NCBI RefSeq assembly: GCF_035917975.1
Contig: NZ_CP109130.1
Location: 3,844,001-3,908,000 of the forward strand
Direction: 5' to 3'
Length of the DNA stretch: 64,000 nucleotides
Origin: Streptosporangium sp. NBC_01756
GTDB lineage: Bacteria; Actinomycetota; Actinomycetes; Streptosporangiales; Streptosporangiaceae
In this document: positions 24,634 through 32,388 of the stretch, piece by piece
How the letters are laid out: each line of letters starts with the position of its first letter
Numbering within the stretch: position 1 is the first letter of the stretch
Program-made: the position numbers and the translations under genes
Notes under the pieces: generated by a model
What the model saw: only the letters and a program-made list of their open reading frames with translations
Databases searched by the model: none
What the model was told of the DNA's origin: nothing

Positions 24634-25302
24634 ATGGGCAGATCGAGTTGGCACGTCCTGCTGGGAGAGGACCCTGTCTTCGCGCTCCCGGAGGCCGCCG
24701 GCCAGTGCGGCTGGGTCAGCCAGTTACGTCCGTTGATCGTCGAGATGAGCCGGCCGGGTGACGTCGTGCTCGACCCGTTCGCCGGCTGGGGGACCACACT
24801 GGTCGCGTGCGCGGTCGAGTCCCGGAAGGGAATCGGCTTGGAAGTCTCACCCGAGCGCGCGGAACAGGCACGTCGGCGTCTGAAGGACTATCCCGATCAG
24901 ACGATGTTGTGCGCGGACGCCCGCACCCCGCCGTTACCGGAGGAGTCGGTGGACTTCGTGCTGGCCGACCTGCCGTACTTCGGCACCGACCTGGACGCGG
25001 ACTCCACCGTGGAAGGGCAGTTCTATGCGCTTCGCGACTACGACGAGTACCTGAGCGTGGTCGACGACGCCTTCGCCGCCGTGGCGAGGGTCATGCGCCC
25101 CGGCGCGCGGGCGGTACTGGCTGTGCAGAACCGCCGGCTGAACGGCGCGTTCGTGCCGCTGGCCTGGGACGTCGCCCGGGTGCTCGGCCGGCATCTGACC
25201 TTGGGCGACGAGCGGATCCACTGCTACGACCGGCCGGTGAGCGACGACGACCCGATGGTGACCAACCGCTCGCACGAGTATCTGCTGGTCGCCGCGAAAT
25301 AA
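24634..25302 (+). CDS. DNA-methylase-fold SAM methyltransferase
   Basis: 222-aa Rossmann methyltransferase of the N4/N6-amino methylase type. Motif I DPFAGWGTTLVACAVES is near residue 48. The acidic GLEVSPERAEQARRRL binds SAM. The catalytic loop is ADLPYF near residue 110, in place of the canonical DPPY. No target-recognition domain and no restriction enzyme are present, and the protein is short. It starts 4 nt after the MFS stop, so it is probably part of the cluster. It might methylate a small molecule, RNA or DNA. The DLPY variant and the context favour a non-restriction role, but the substrate is unresolved. Confidence 0.82.
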   Translation: MGRSSWHVLLGEDPVFALPEAAGQCGWVSQLRPLIVEMSRPGDVVLDPFAGWGTTLVACAVESRKGIGLEVSPERAEQARRRLKDYPDQTMLCADARTPPLPEESVDFVLADLPYFGTDLDADSTVEGQFYALRDYDEYLSVVDDAFAAVARVMRPGARAVLAVQNRRLNGAFVPLAWDVARVLGRHLTLGDERIHCYDRPVSDDDPMVTNRSHEYLLVAAK

Positions 25303-25308
25303 CGGCAT

Positions 25309-25357
25309 CGCGCCGGGCGGCCGTGGAGGCGGGTGCCTCCGACGACCGCCCGGTGCG
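25309..25357. terminator. Bidirectional terminator at cluster end
   Basis: Nested inverted repeats: an outer 12-bp stem with one G-T pair, and an inner GGAGGC/GCCTCC hairpin. They lie between the convergent methyltransferase and cysteine-synthase-like genes. Confidence 0.7.
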
Positions 25358-25389
25358 TCCGTGGGGCTCGCGCGGCCCTCCCGATCGGG

Positions 25390-26325
25390 TCAGGCCGGCC
25401 ACCAGCTGAGGTAGCGCTCACCGGTGTCCGGGAAGATCGTCACGACTGTCTTGCCCGACAGGTCACGGCGGCGGGCGAGCTCGACGCAGCCGTACGCGGC
25501 CGCTCCCGAGGAGACGCCGACCAGCAGCCCGGTGGTGGTGGCGATGGCCCGGGTCATGTCGGCCGCGTCGTCGTCCGACACGCTGATGACGTCGTCGATG
25601 ATGGTGACGTCCGTGACGGGGCTGATGAAGCCGCCGTTGAGGCCGGGAATCCGGTGCGGTCCAGGCGCGCCGCCGGACAGCAGGGGCGACCCCTCCGGCT
25701 CCACCGCGACGATGCGCAGTCCGGGGTTGCGCTCGCGGAGGTAGCGGCCCGTTCCGGTGAGGGTGCCTCCGGTCCCGACTCCGCATACCAGCACGTCGAC
25801 GGCGCCGCCGGTGCCCTCCCAGATCTCCGGGCCGGTGGTCGTGTAGTGGGCCGCGATGTTGGCGGTGTTCTCGTGCTGGCACGCGTACCAGGACCCGGGG
25901 ACGGCGGCGTGCAGTTCTTTCGCCCGATCGACGCATCCCTGGAAACCGAGGACGTGGTCGGTGAACTCGACCTGGGCGCCCAGCATGCGCAGGGTCAGCA
26001 GCCGCTCCCGGGACGCGTTGTCCGGCATGACGACGACGCACGGGTAACCACGGCTGACCGCCACCGCCGCCAGAGCGATGCCGGTGTTGCCCGAAGTGGA
26101 CTCGATCACGGTCATTCCGGGAGTCAGCTCACCGGACGCCTCGGCCTCTTCGACCATGCGCAGGGCCACCCGGTCCTTGATACTCGACAGCGGGTTCGCC
26201 GCCTCCAGCTTGGCGAGCAGAGTGGTGGTCGAGGGCAGGCCGTCAAGGGCGAGGCGGAGCATGGGAGTGTTGCCGATGAGGTCGTCAATCTTGGTGGCGA
26301 CGTCGCTGCCAGTCAGGGGTAGCAT
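25390..26325 (-). CDS. Cysteine-synthase-family PLP enzyme
   Basis: 311-aa fold-type II PLP enzyme. The PLP lysine lies in NPLSSIKDRVA near residue 50, the substrate loop is STSGNTGIALA near 78, the phosphate-binding GVGTGGTLTG is near 185, and FPDTGERYLS is at the C-terminus. CysK-type enzymes exchange the acetate of O-acetylserine for sulfide or another nucleophile. GAGGAG lies 6-7 nt before the ATG at 26325. It is convergent to the NRPS operon but lies directly beside it. With the serine acetyltransferase it could make cysteine or a beta-substituted alanine for the pathway. A purely housekeeping role cannot be excluded. Confidence 0.9.
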   Translation of the reverse strand: MLPLTGSDVATKIDDLIGNTPMLRLALDGLPSTTTLLAKLEAANPLSSIKDRVALRMVEEAEASGELTPGMTVIESTSGNTGIALAAVAVSRGYPCVVVMPDNASRERLLTLRMLGAQVEFTDHVLGFQGCVDRAKELHAAVPGSWYACQHENTANIAAHYTTTGPEIWEGTGGAVDVLVCGVGTGGTLTGTGRYLRERNPGLRIVAVEPEGSPLLSGGAPGPHRIPGLNGGFISPVTDVTIIDDVISVSDDDAADMTRAIATTTGLLVGVSSGAAAYGCVELARRRDLSGKTVVTIFPDTGERYLSWWPA

Positions 26326-26691
26326 CCAGACTCCTCTGTGCGGGGCCGTCTTCCCGAGGCCGCGAGGACTGCGGGGAGCCGGTCGTGGGGGGCATGGCTG
26401 ATTCGAGGGTGCTCAGGCGGTGCGACAAGGTGTGGCGCGGCACGGCGCGGTCCGGCGGTGCCGAAGGCCAGGTCCGACGCCTGACCGCGATCGAGCCGCG
26501 GATCACGGGTGCTCTACCGGTGGGCGAAGTCGCACAACGGTACTCCGCCCGCACCGCCGGAGCATCCGCTGATGTGCTCTCTTGTCCGCCCGAAATCGTG
26601 CGTCTTGTATACGCTCCACCGAGGACAGCTGCTTGTCTGACCTGGTGACCCACGTGCTCGATCCGGTGGTGCGGTCCGCCAACCGCCGATG
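26326..26691. other. Intergenic region, no confident gene
   Basis: 366 bp between two minus-strand genes. An open frame at 26385-26648 contains PVGEVAQRYS, which faintly recalls a transposase HTH, but the rest does not fit. It probably carries the promoter of the cysteine-synthase-like gene. Confidence 0.4.
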
Positions 26692-27552
26692 TCACTCGTT
26701 CCCGGAATGGCACGCGTTGGGCGCATGACGACATAGGACGGGGAGACTGCTTGCCGCGTCCAACACCACGCGATCATCCAGCGAACCGTCAAGCCTGACG
26801 ATGTCCTGGCCGAACCGGCCGACGCCCGCGCACATGCCGCCGCCCCGATCGGGGATGTCGAGCCCCAGAACCACCGTATCCGGCTCCTCGCTGACGCGCA
26901 GGCTGACGTCGAGCGCTTGGCTGCTGCAGGAGCCGTACTCGTAGCTCACCAGCAGCGTGCGTTCGTCGAGCACCTCGAAGTCCGTGACCCCGTCGCCTGA
27001 GATGTGGTCGCCGATGGCTTCTTCGACGGTACCGACCGCATCCTGATCGACCGCGACGTAGTCAATCGGGCCAGGCAGGTTCGAGAAGTACAGCCGCCAC
27101 GCGGGCACGGTCGCCATGCCGCGTACGGTCTTCAGCCGCATCGTCGTGAAGGCGGCGCCGGTCAACCTGTACGCCTCCCCTTCGGGGAAGGTGTACTCCT
27201 CAGGCCAGGGGGACAGGGCCAGCAGCGCCTCTCGCGGCCCGATCACGGGGACCCGCATCGTGGACCCGTCGTCCCAGCGGACCTGCGCCTCGGCCGGCGG
27301 AGCGGGGAGCGGGCCGGCCACAACCCAGCCGTACTCCTCATCGTGCTGGATGCGCTTGCGCACCTTCGGCGGCATCGCGCTCAGATCCCCGACCGGGACG
27401 AAACCCTTGCGCCAGATCTCCTCGGCACCGCTGGTCCGCCAGGTCCAGACGGCTTGTGCGGCGTGGTCTTCAAACGTGCGCGGTCCCACCAGGAGATGGC
27501 CACCGCTGAGGAGCAGCACCATCGCCAGAAGTATCGTGACTAATCGCAGCAT
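26692..27552 (-). CDS. Hypothetical exported or membrane-anchored protein
   Basis: 286-aa protein not recognised as a named family. It begins MLRLVTILLAMVLLLSGGHLL, a signal peptide or N-terminal anchor without a lipobox Cys. The rest is soluble, acidic and rich in beta-type segments. Cysteines occur in SCSSQ, GGGMCAGVG and VLCRHAPNACHS, so disulfides outside the cell are likely. The ATG at 27552 is chosen because the hydrophobic leader starts there; the longer frame adds a non-conserved polar extension. It has only a weak ribosome site and no operon partner. Confidence 0.7.
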   Translation of the reverse strand: MLRLVTILLAMVLLLSGGHLLVGPRTFEDHAAQAVWTWRTSGAEEIWRKGFVPVGDLSAMPPKVRKRIQHDEEYGWVVAGPLPAPPAEAQVRWDDGSTMRVPVIGPREALLALSPWPEEYTFPEGEAYRLTGAAFTTMRLKTVRGMATVPAWRLYFSNLPGPIDYVAVDQDAVGTVEEAIGDHISGDGVTDFEVLDERTLLVSYEYGSCSSQALDVSLRVSEEPDTVVLGLDIPDRGGGMCAGVGRFGQDIVRLDGSLDDRVVLDAASSLPVLCRHAPNACHSGNE

Positions 27553-27959
27553 AAGGCGATCTTGACAGCGTGCCGCTTCGCCGCCGCCGACTTCAAGCTG
27601 CCGGGTGTCCCCTGAATACGGGAGAAATCCCGGCCGGGCACATGCCGGGGCATAACACTTTTCCAAGGGGAGAAGACGTTGTCGGCACCGGAGATCAAAC
27701 TGTCGCGCGCCCGGCCACCCGTACTGAGTCAGCCGGCTACTGGCCGATGTGCACGAGCCGGCTCATGCGACCCGCAGTCGGCTCGCCGATCGCGAGTGGT
27801 TCTCGTCACAGTCGGCAATGACCGTCCAGCAGATCGCCGCTCACATCGGCCCATTGCAAAGTACCTAATTCCTACAGGTAATATCGGCAATACGTAAACA
27901 TGGCTGGTGTGCTGCGCCTTCGCGACGGCGCGACAAGGCGCATCGATAAGGAGAACGTT
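27553..27959. other. Intergenic region with possible HTH relic
   Basis: About 400 bp without a confident gene. In the plus frame near 27781-27870 the reading LADREW followed by MTVQQIAAHIG and a stop resembles the end of a helix-turn-helix protein. A TTG frame at 27679 has an AAGGGGAG site but an unconvincing product. It also contains the promoter of the Pro/Thr-rich gene. Confidence 0.35.
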
Positions 27960-28706
27960 ATGTCCGTGAGTGATGACACCGCTCCGCCCCCATCGCCCAC
28001 GCCATCGTACACAGCCACGCCTTCACCGACTCCCACCCCCAGCCCTACGGACCCGAGCCCCACACCAAACCCCACGACACCGAGTCCGACGCCCACACCC
28101 ACACCCAGCCCGACAGACCCGAGCCCTACACCCACGCCCAGCCCGACAGACCCGAGCCCCACCCCCACCCCCACCCCTACCCCCACGCCCAGTCCGACGG
28201 ACCCGAGCCCCACACCAAACCCCACGACACCGAGTCCGACGCCCACACCGAGCCCGACGATGCCGGGTTCCACACCCACACCGACTCCCTCTGCTCCCGC
28301 GTTCCCCCGTCCCACCCCGTCACCGACCTCGCCTGGTCTTGCACGCCGAGGTGAGCCGAACACCGATGTCCACGGCAGCGACTTCATGAAGGCGGCCGAC
28401 GGGTTCGTCGCCGAGCACAATGACCTGGCGAAAGATGTCCGTGGGATTCTCGACGCCATCGCCGCACTAGGCGACTTCATCGGCACAGATGAGACGGGAA
28501 ACACGTTCAGGAAGGACTATTCCACCGCATTCAAGGCAGCCACGACGTACGTCGACGCGCTATGCGACGTATATCCGACGATCGCCGTACGGCTGGCCGG
28601 AATGAAGACCACCTTCGACATCGCGAACTGGGCCAACATCCAATCCCTGCCGAAAGTGTCCGAGCCCCCGGAGTTCTCGGAATCGGACGGGAAGCTCAAA
28701 TACTAA
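27960..28706 (+). CDS. Pro/Thr/Ser-rich EspC-like putative T7SS protein
   Basis: 248 aa in two parts. Residues about 10-130 are a low-complexity run of PSPTPTP and PTDPSPTP repeats, likely extended and disordered. The C-terminal ~100 residues are helical: [25 protein letters not shown], then [16 protein letters not shown] and [16 protein letters not shown], ending around NWANIQ. That part resembles small EspC/WXG100-like helical hairpins of type VII secretion. AAGGAG is 6 nt before the ATG at 27960. It is followed 17 nt later by a YbaB-type gene, a pairing often seen with T7SS effectors. No secretion apparatus gene is in the window. Confidence 0.72.
   Translation: MSVSDDTAPPPSPTPSYTATPSPTPTPSPTDPSPTPNPTTPSPTPTPTPSPTDPSPTPTPSPTDPSPTPTPTPTPTPSPTDPSPTPNPTTPSPTPTPSPTMPGSTPTPTPSAPAFPRPTPSPTSPGLARRGEPNTDVHGSDFMKAADGFVAEHNDLAKDVRGILDAIAALGDFIGTDETGNTFRKDYSTAFKAATTYVDALCDVYPTIAVRLAGMKTTFDIANWANIQSLPKVSEPPEFSESDGKLKY
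28051..28250 (+). repeat. 150-bp internal duplication in Pro/Thr-rich gene
   Basis: About 50 nt from 28051 recur almost exactly from 28201 (offset 150 bp). Shorter PTDPSPTP-encoding units lie between. The periodic coding repeat is prone to length change. Confidence 0.8.
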
Positions 28707-28723
28707 CGTTTTTTGGAGACATG

Positions 28724-29077
28724 ATGACCACACCAGACGGCGGCATTCCCTTTCTCGACGCAGAAATGAAGCGCTTTCTCACCCAGTTCCAGGCCGACAC
28801 TCGGCCGCTGGAAGAATTGCAGGAGAGTCTCCATGGCATTCGCGGCCGAGGCGAGGCGGCCAATGGCCAGGTGAAGGCAGAGGTGCTGGCGAGCGGCGCG
28901 CTCGGCAGCCTGCACATCGCCCCTCGGGCGATGCGGCTCGGCGCGGACGCTTTGGCGGAGGCGGTGCTCGCCGCCACGAGCAACGCTGCCGCAGACCTGA
29001 CCACACAACTGGCGGGGACGATGACGGACGGCCTGACCCCGTTCGCCGACGAGGTCAGACGTTTCGGCCAGGACTAG
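28724..29077 (+). CDS. YbaB/EbfC-family protein
   Basis: 117-aa protein of the YbaB nucleoid-associated fold. A long first helix (MKRFLTQFQADTRPLEELQESL) is followed by three strands, including GQVKAEVLASGALGSLHIAP, and a final amphipathic helix (ADALAEAVLAATSNAAADLT). Divergent YbaB proteins (EspL-like) are commonly encoded beside type VII substrates in actinobacteria. That fits the preceding EspC-like gene better than a DNA-binding role. The ATG at 28724 lies 5 nt after TTTGGAG; the ATG at 28721 is too close. It is convergent with the CpnT-like gene. Confidence 0.75.
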   Translation: MTTPDGGIPFLDAEMKRFLTQFQADTRPLEELQESLHGIRGRGEAANGQVKAEVLASGALGSLHIAPRAMRLGADALAEAVLAATSNAAADLTTQLAGTMTDGLTPFADEVRRFGQD

Positions 29078-29203
29078 TGCTGCATCCCTCATTGAAAGCA
29101 CAGATCCCCGCTGGCGCGGGGCGTCGACGGCGGGAAAGGCCGTTCCGGCGGCCTCGGGGTCTCGACCGCCGGTTCGCGTCCTCCGTTGAGGAACGTCGCA
29201 TTA

Positions 29204-30142
29204 TTATCTGCCCAAGCGCCTGAACTGGTCCTGGCCTGCGGCGACACCCAGCTTGGTGAGCATCTGCTCCCACGTGGGCACCAGGCTGAACGGATCGTCG
29301 ATCACATCGCCAGGCCTGTTGAGTACGTTCCCAGTGATGCTGAAGGTGGTGGACCCGGTTATGAACGTGACGGCATCCTGCACCGCCTTGTTCTGCAGCA
29401 GCTTCGGGGCCTTCTCGAAATTAGCCGGATTCACGAGGTGAGAAACCTTGTCCGCCACATGGTAGAAGACCATGGCCGCCGCGAAATTTTTCACCATGGA
29501 CATAAGGCGGTCACCCCGCGACCCCAGGTCCTCGCCCCGCACCGCCTTGACACCATCAACGATCCCCTGGTCGAGGACCGCGTAAGCGGAGCTGCCCCCC
29601 ATGGCGTAGATGAACCGCCGCCCCACGGAATGCTCCAACATCTTGAGCAGCAGTCGTGCCTGCGACTTGCGCGCCGCCCAGTTGATCAGTACCTCGATTT
29701 TCTTGTCGACCCCCGGCCAGCAGAAGAACATCAGCAGCTCAAGCCATTGGATCATGGCCATCGTCTTGAGCGTGTGCTGAACCTGTTCCAGCATGTCGGC
29801 GTAGTCGTCGATCGCGTCGGCCAACCCGCGAATGAACGCGGAAACCAGCGGCGGGTACGGCGCGACCTCGTCCCTGAAGTAGGTTCTGAAGGCATCGATA
29901 CCCACGCCGGAGTTGGGCGGCCGCCACAGCCTGCTCGCAACCTCTTCCACGTCGTCCAAACTGACGTCCACCCGCTTGGCCAATTGCCGCAGCAGTTGCG
30001 CGACCTCGCGCGCCTTGGCCGGGTCGCCATCGGGGTAAACGACGTCCAGCATCTGCAAGACCACGGCGCCGACACCCACGGCGGAGAACAGCATCCCTCC
30101 CACCGGGAGGGACTTCGGGAGGGACTTGAGGGATGGACTCAC
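29204..30142 (-). CDS. CpnT-N-terminus-like putative T7SS effector, no toxin domain seen
   Basis: About 312 aa. Residues ~20-170 resemble the helical WXG/CpnT-N module of polymorphic toxins: YPDGDPAKAREVAQLLRQLA, WRPPNSGVGIDAFRTYF, then FIRGLADAIDDYADMLEQV and hydrophobic IQWLELLMFFCW. The C-terminal half has no recognisable catalytic motif. A GTG at 30142 has GGAGAAAGGG 8 nt upstream; an alternative TTG at 30199 would add 19 residues. It is convergent with the YbaB gene, and the three genes look like an orphan type VII effector locus. An unusual toxin domain cannot be excluded. Confidence 0.6.
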   Translation of the reverse strand: MSPSLKSLPKSLPVGGMLFSAVGVGAVVLQMLDVVYPDGDPAKAREVAQLLRQLAKRVDVSLDDVEEVASRLWRPPNSGVGIDAFRTYFRDEVAPYPPLVSAFIRGLADAIDDYADMLEQVQHTLKTMAMIQWLELLMFFCWPGVDKKIEVLINWAARKSQARLLLKMLEHSVGRRFIYAMGGSSAYAVLDQGIVDGVKAVRGEDLGSRGDRLMSMVKNFAAAMVFYHVADKVSHLVNPANFEKAPKLLQNKAVQDAVTFITGSTTFSITGNVLNRPGDVIDDPFSLVPTWEQMLTKLGVAAGQDQFRRLGR

Positions 30143-30538
30143 GTAGCGGACCCTTTCTCCACCACCGGACGGCTTGATATCCGAGGTTCGGTTGACCAAT
30201 CATCCTGCCTATGTCATCTGCCACGCTAGCCCCATGGCTTGCGCGACCCTCTCATTTCGAGCAGAGCGAACAAACAGCCCCAGATGGGTCAACTCCCCCG
30301 CATGACCTCACCCACATCCATATCTCCTGAAGGTGTCTGTCGTACGGCTTGAACTGGAAGTTTCCCGAGCTGGTTCCGCGCGCGAGCGAAAACCGCAGGT
30401 GCTGGCGGGCCGCGTGGTCAGCAGTAGTCAGACGATCTTGAACGGATCGATGGCCGCTGTCCCGTCGCCCGCGAGAAAGGTCATTGCCGGATATTACTGA
30501 TCTCGGGTAGAGGCCGGCCGAACGCGTGCTCGGTTCCG
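30143..30538. other. Intergenic region, no gene seen
   Basis: About 400 bp upstream of the CpnT-like gene and downstream of the PepSY lipoprotein. I find no coding frame, RNA gene or notable repeat. Confidence 0.5.
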
Positions 30539-31153
30539 CTAGCCGTTCTTGGTCACGATGCCGTCCTTGGCGTCGATCTTCACCTCATAGCCGGTGCCGT
30601 CCGGGGTGACGACGTCGGCATCCCAGACAAGGAGGTTGCTGCTGTACCTGTCCAGGCTCAGATGGGTGATCTTGCCCTGTGGCACCGAGGAGCGCGCTTT
30701 CTGCGCCGCGTCCTTGAAGGTGAACTCGGAGTCCTTGACCATGGCCATGACCCTGGCCTTCTCTGCTGCGCCGGTGTCTATGACCCTGGGGCCTGAGACC
30801 ACGTTTCCTGATGCGTCCACTTCCATCTGCCGCTCTGTGCCGTCGGACCCGGCTAGCTGAACCCCCCAGATCCGGCCGTGGTTCTCCGACTGGATCGAGA
30901 GGAGCGTGGAGCCCTTGACGGCGTTCATGGCTACGGCGCCCGCCTTCTCGAGGCTTGCCATGCCGCCAGATTCCTGGCTGGGGCCGCCCGATGGCCCCGA
31001 CGGTGACATGAGGCCGGCGATGGCGCCCCCCGCGGGCGCCGCCTTGATGGCATCAGACCGAGTGTGGGCGCTTCCGCAGGCCGCGGCAGCGAGTAGAGCC
31101 GAGCCAGCGAAGATGGCGCCGATGATGGTCTTTACCCGTTTTCCGCCATTCAT
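30539..31153 (-). CDS. PepSY-domain lipoprotein
   Basis: 204-aa protein with a signal peptide (KTIIGAIFAGSALLAAAAC). Cys23 follows AAA, giving a lipoprotein signal and probable attachment to the outer face of the membrane. Two PepSY-like repeats follow. The first covers VAMNAVKGSTLLSIQSE to QMEVDASGNVVSG, the second KDAAQKARSSVPQGKITHLS to YEVKIDAKDGIVTKNG. PepSY modules often act as protease inhibitors or envelope regulators. The ATG at 31153 precedes the signal peptide and the longer frame has no leader. It stands alone with no operon partner. Confidence 0.82.
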   Translation of the reverse strand: MNGGKRVKTIIGAIFAGSALLAAAACGSAHTRSDAIKAAPAGGAIAGLMSPSGPSGGPSQESGGMASLEKAGAVAMNAVKGSTLLSIQSENHGRIWGVQLAGSDGTERQMEVDASGNVVSGPRVIDTGAAEKARVMAMVKDSEFTFKDAAQKARSSVPQGKITHLSLDRYSSNLLVWDADVVTPDGTGYEVKIDAKDGIVTKNG

Positions 31154-31490
31154 ACTGTGGACGCTGCCCGGAACTCTATAAAGGCACGCCCGGGAGGCGG
31201 GCAATACGGCCCAGGCCCGTTCGGTCACAACTGGTCGACCGTCCGCTCCGTTCAGGGTCTCCCGCCGGCCTAGATGGGCGATCGTGGGAGGCCATGACCG
31301 AGGTCGAACTGCCGCTTCCTCATGATTCACAGCGTTAAGACCGGCGACCCGGTGGTCGGTTCCAGGAGCAGGTGACTGTCAGGGCTGACCTGTCGGGTGC
31401 GGGCGCCTCACCTCGCTGCAAAGGTCGCCCGACGCCAGCCACAGCCGGTGAGTGGCAGGCACCTCCCGCAAGAGGGTTCCGCAGGTAGCG
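31154..31490. other. Intergenic region, no gene seen
   Basis: About 340 bp between the lipoprotein promoter side and the toxin-antitoxin terminator. No supported coding frame. Confidence 0.5.
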
Positions 31491-31537
31491 CAAAGCCCCA
31501 ACGCCCCTTCGAAAACGGGGCGGGATGTTGGGGTTTG
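31491..31537 (-). terminator. Terminator-like inverted repeat after YoeB
   Basis: A long imperfect hairpin. The outer arms (31491-31502 and 31527-31537) pair with one bulge and the inner GCCCC pairs with GGGGC. It lies 16 nt beyond the toxin stop codon. Confidence 0.6.
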
Positions 31538-31552
31538 TCGCCCTGACGGATG

Positions 31553-31813
31553 CTACTTCTCGTAGTGGTATCGGCAGGCGGCAACCATGATGGTGTCGTC
31601 GTTGACGCGGTAGACGAGCCGGTGTTCTGAGGTGATGCGCCGGGACCAATAGCCGGACCATTCATACTTCAGCGGCTCTGGCTTGCCGATGCCTTCGTTC
31701 TCATTGCGGGCTATGTCGGCGATCAGCTGGTTGATCCTTTTGAGAATTCGTCGATCTTCACGCTGCCAGAAGCAGTAGTCCTCCCAGGCAAGTTCGTCGA
31801 AAAGAATCTTCAT
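31553..31813 (-). CDS. yoeB: YoeB-type mRNA interferase toxin
   Basis: 86 aa, close in size and sequence to E. coli YoeB. Shared blocks are KRINQLIADI, KPEPLKYEWSGYWSRRI, EHRLVYRV and the terminal ACRYHY. The residues known to matter in YoeB are all present: the Glu before WSGYWSRR, Arg in EHR, and His83/Tyr84. The toxin cleaves mRNA at the ribosomal A site and is neutralised by YefM. Its start overlaps the antitoxin stop by 4 nt (ATGA), the normal order for this family. It probably stabilises the accessory region. Confidence 0.95.
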   Translation of the reverse strand: MKILFDELAWEDYCFWQREDRRILKRINQLIADIARNENEGIGKPEPLKYEWSGYWSRRITSEHRLVYRVNDDTIMVAACRYHYEK

Positions 31814-32076
31814 GAGGTGGCGTCCTCGTCGGCCAGTTCGCGGACGGTGCCGCCTCCGGACTCCAGACGGGCGACCGCATCTGACAGCCGCCTGCGGTTG
31901 ATAGGAGAGGCCATCAAGTAGAGCGTCTCGCGCATCGATTCGTATTCGCGCTGCGACACCAAGACGACACCTTCTCCGCCGGGACGGGTGATGAGGACCT
32001 CTTCCTGGTCGTCGATGACGGCGTCGAGGGTGGCGGCGTAGTTGGCTCGCGATTCGGACATGGTCATCACCTTCAT
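31810..32076 (-). CDS. yefM: YefM-type antitoxin
   Basis: 88-aa Phd/YefM antitoxin. The N-terminal DNA-binding half has MSESRANYAATLDAVIDDQEEVLITRPGG and VLVSQREYESMRETLYLM. The C-terminal tail is disordered and toxin-binding (NRRRLSDAVARLESGG). It binds YoeB and represses the operon. Three in-frame ATGs are possible (32076, 32067, 32061). The last has AAGGTG 6 nt upstream, but the first is kept because the extra residues are common in the family. The longer open frame upstream runs antisense into the integrase relic. Confidence 0.93.
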   Translation of the reverse strand: MKVMTMSESRANYAATLDAVIDDQEEVLITRPGGEGVVLVSQREYESMRETLYLMASPINRRRLSDAVARLESGGGTVRELADEDATS

Positions 32077-32112
32077 GCCACCAGCGTACATGATGATGTA
32101 CATCAAACGTGC

Positions 32113-32380
32113 GGAAGTGTCCGCACACGCTGTGCCGCTGCTGCTCAACCTCCAGCGGAGCTGGGGAGCGATCCGCAAGGCCGCCGGCCTCGGCGACATC
32201 CGCTTTCACGACCTTCGGTACACCTGCGTGACCCTACTGCTCAACCTCGGCGTACCGCCCCAGGTCGTCCGCGACATCGTCGGCCACAGCGACATCGAAG
32301 TCACCATGACCATCTACGCCCACCTCTCCCTCGATGACAAGCGTTCGGCACTCACCAAGCTTGGTAGCGCTCTCACTTGA
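32113..32380 (+). pseudogene. Tyrosine recombinase (integrase) C-terminal remnant
   Basis: About 89 residues matching the end of a phage-type integrase. It has RSWGAIRKAAGLGDIRFHDL, the box HDLRYT, LGVPPQVVRDIVGHSD and IYAH with the catalytic Tyr. The N-terminal arm-binding and core domains and the first catalytic Arg are missing. Upstream sequence is occupied by the divergent YefM promoter. It is non-functional and marks an old integration event near the tRNA-Phe-derived repeat at 33101. Confidence 0.8.
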
Positions 32381-32388
32381 TCGCCTCG

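Noticed and set aside
24634-25302. Restriction-modification system
   Set aside because: There is no endonuclease or specificity gene nearby; the methylase-fold gene belongs to the NRPS operon by spacing.
26385-26648. Possible transposase HTH fragment
   Set aside because: The short PVGEVAQRYS match is not followed by any transposase-like sequence, so the support is too thin to annotate.
28017-28330. CRISPR-like short repeats
   Set aside because: The repetition is coding (PT-rich protein) without unique spacers or cas genes.
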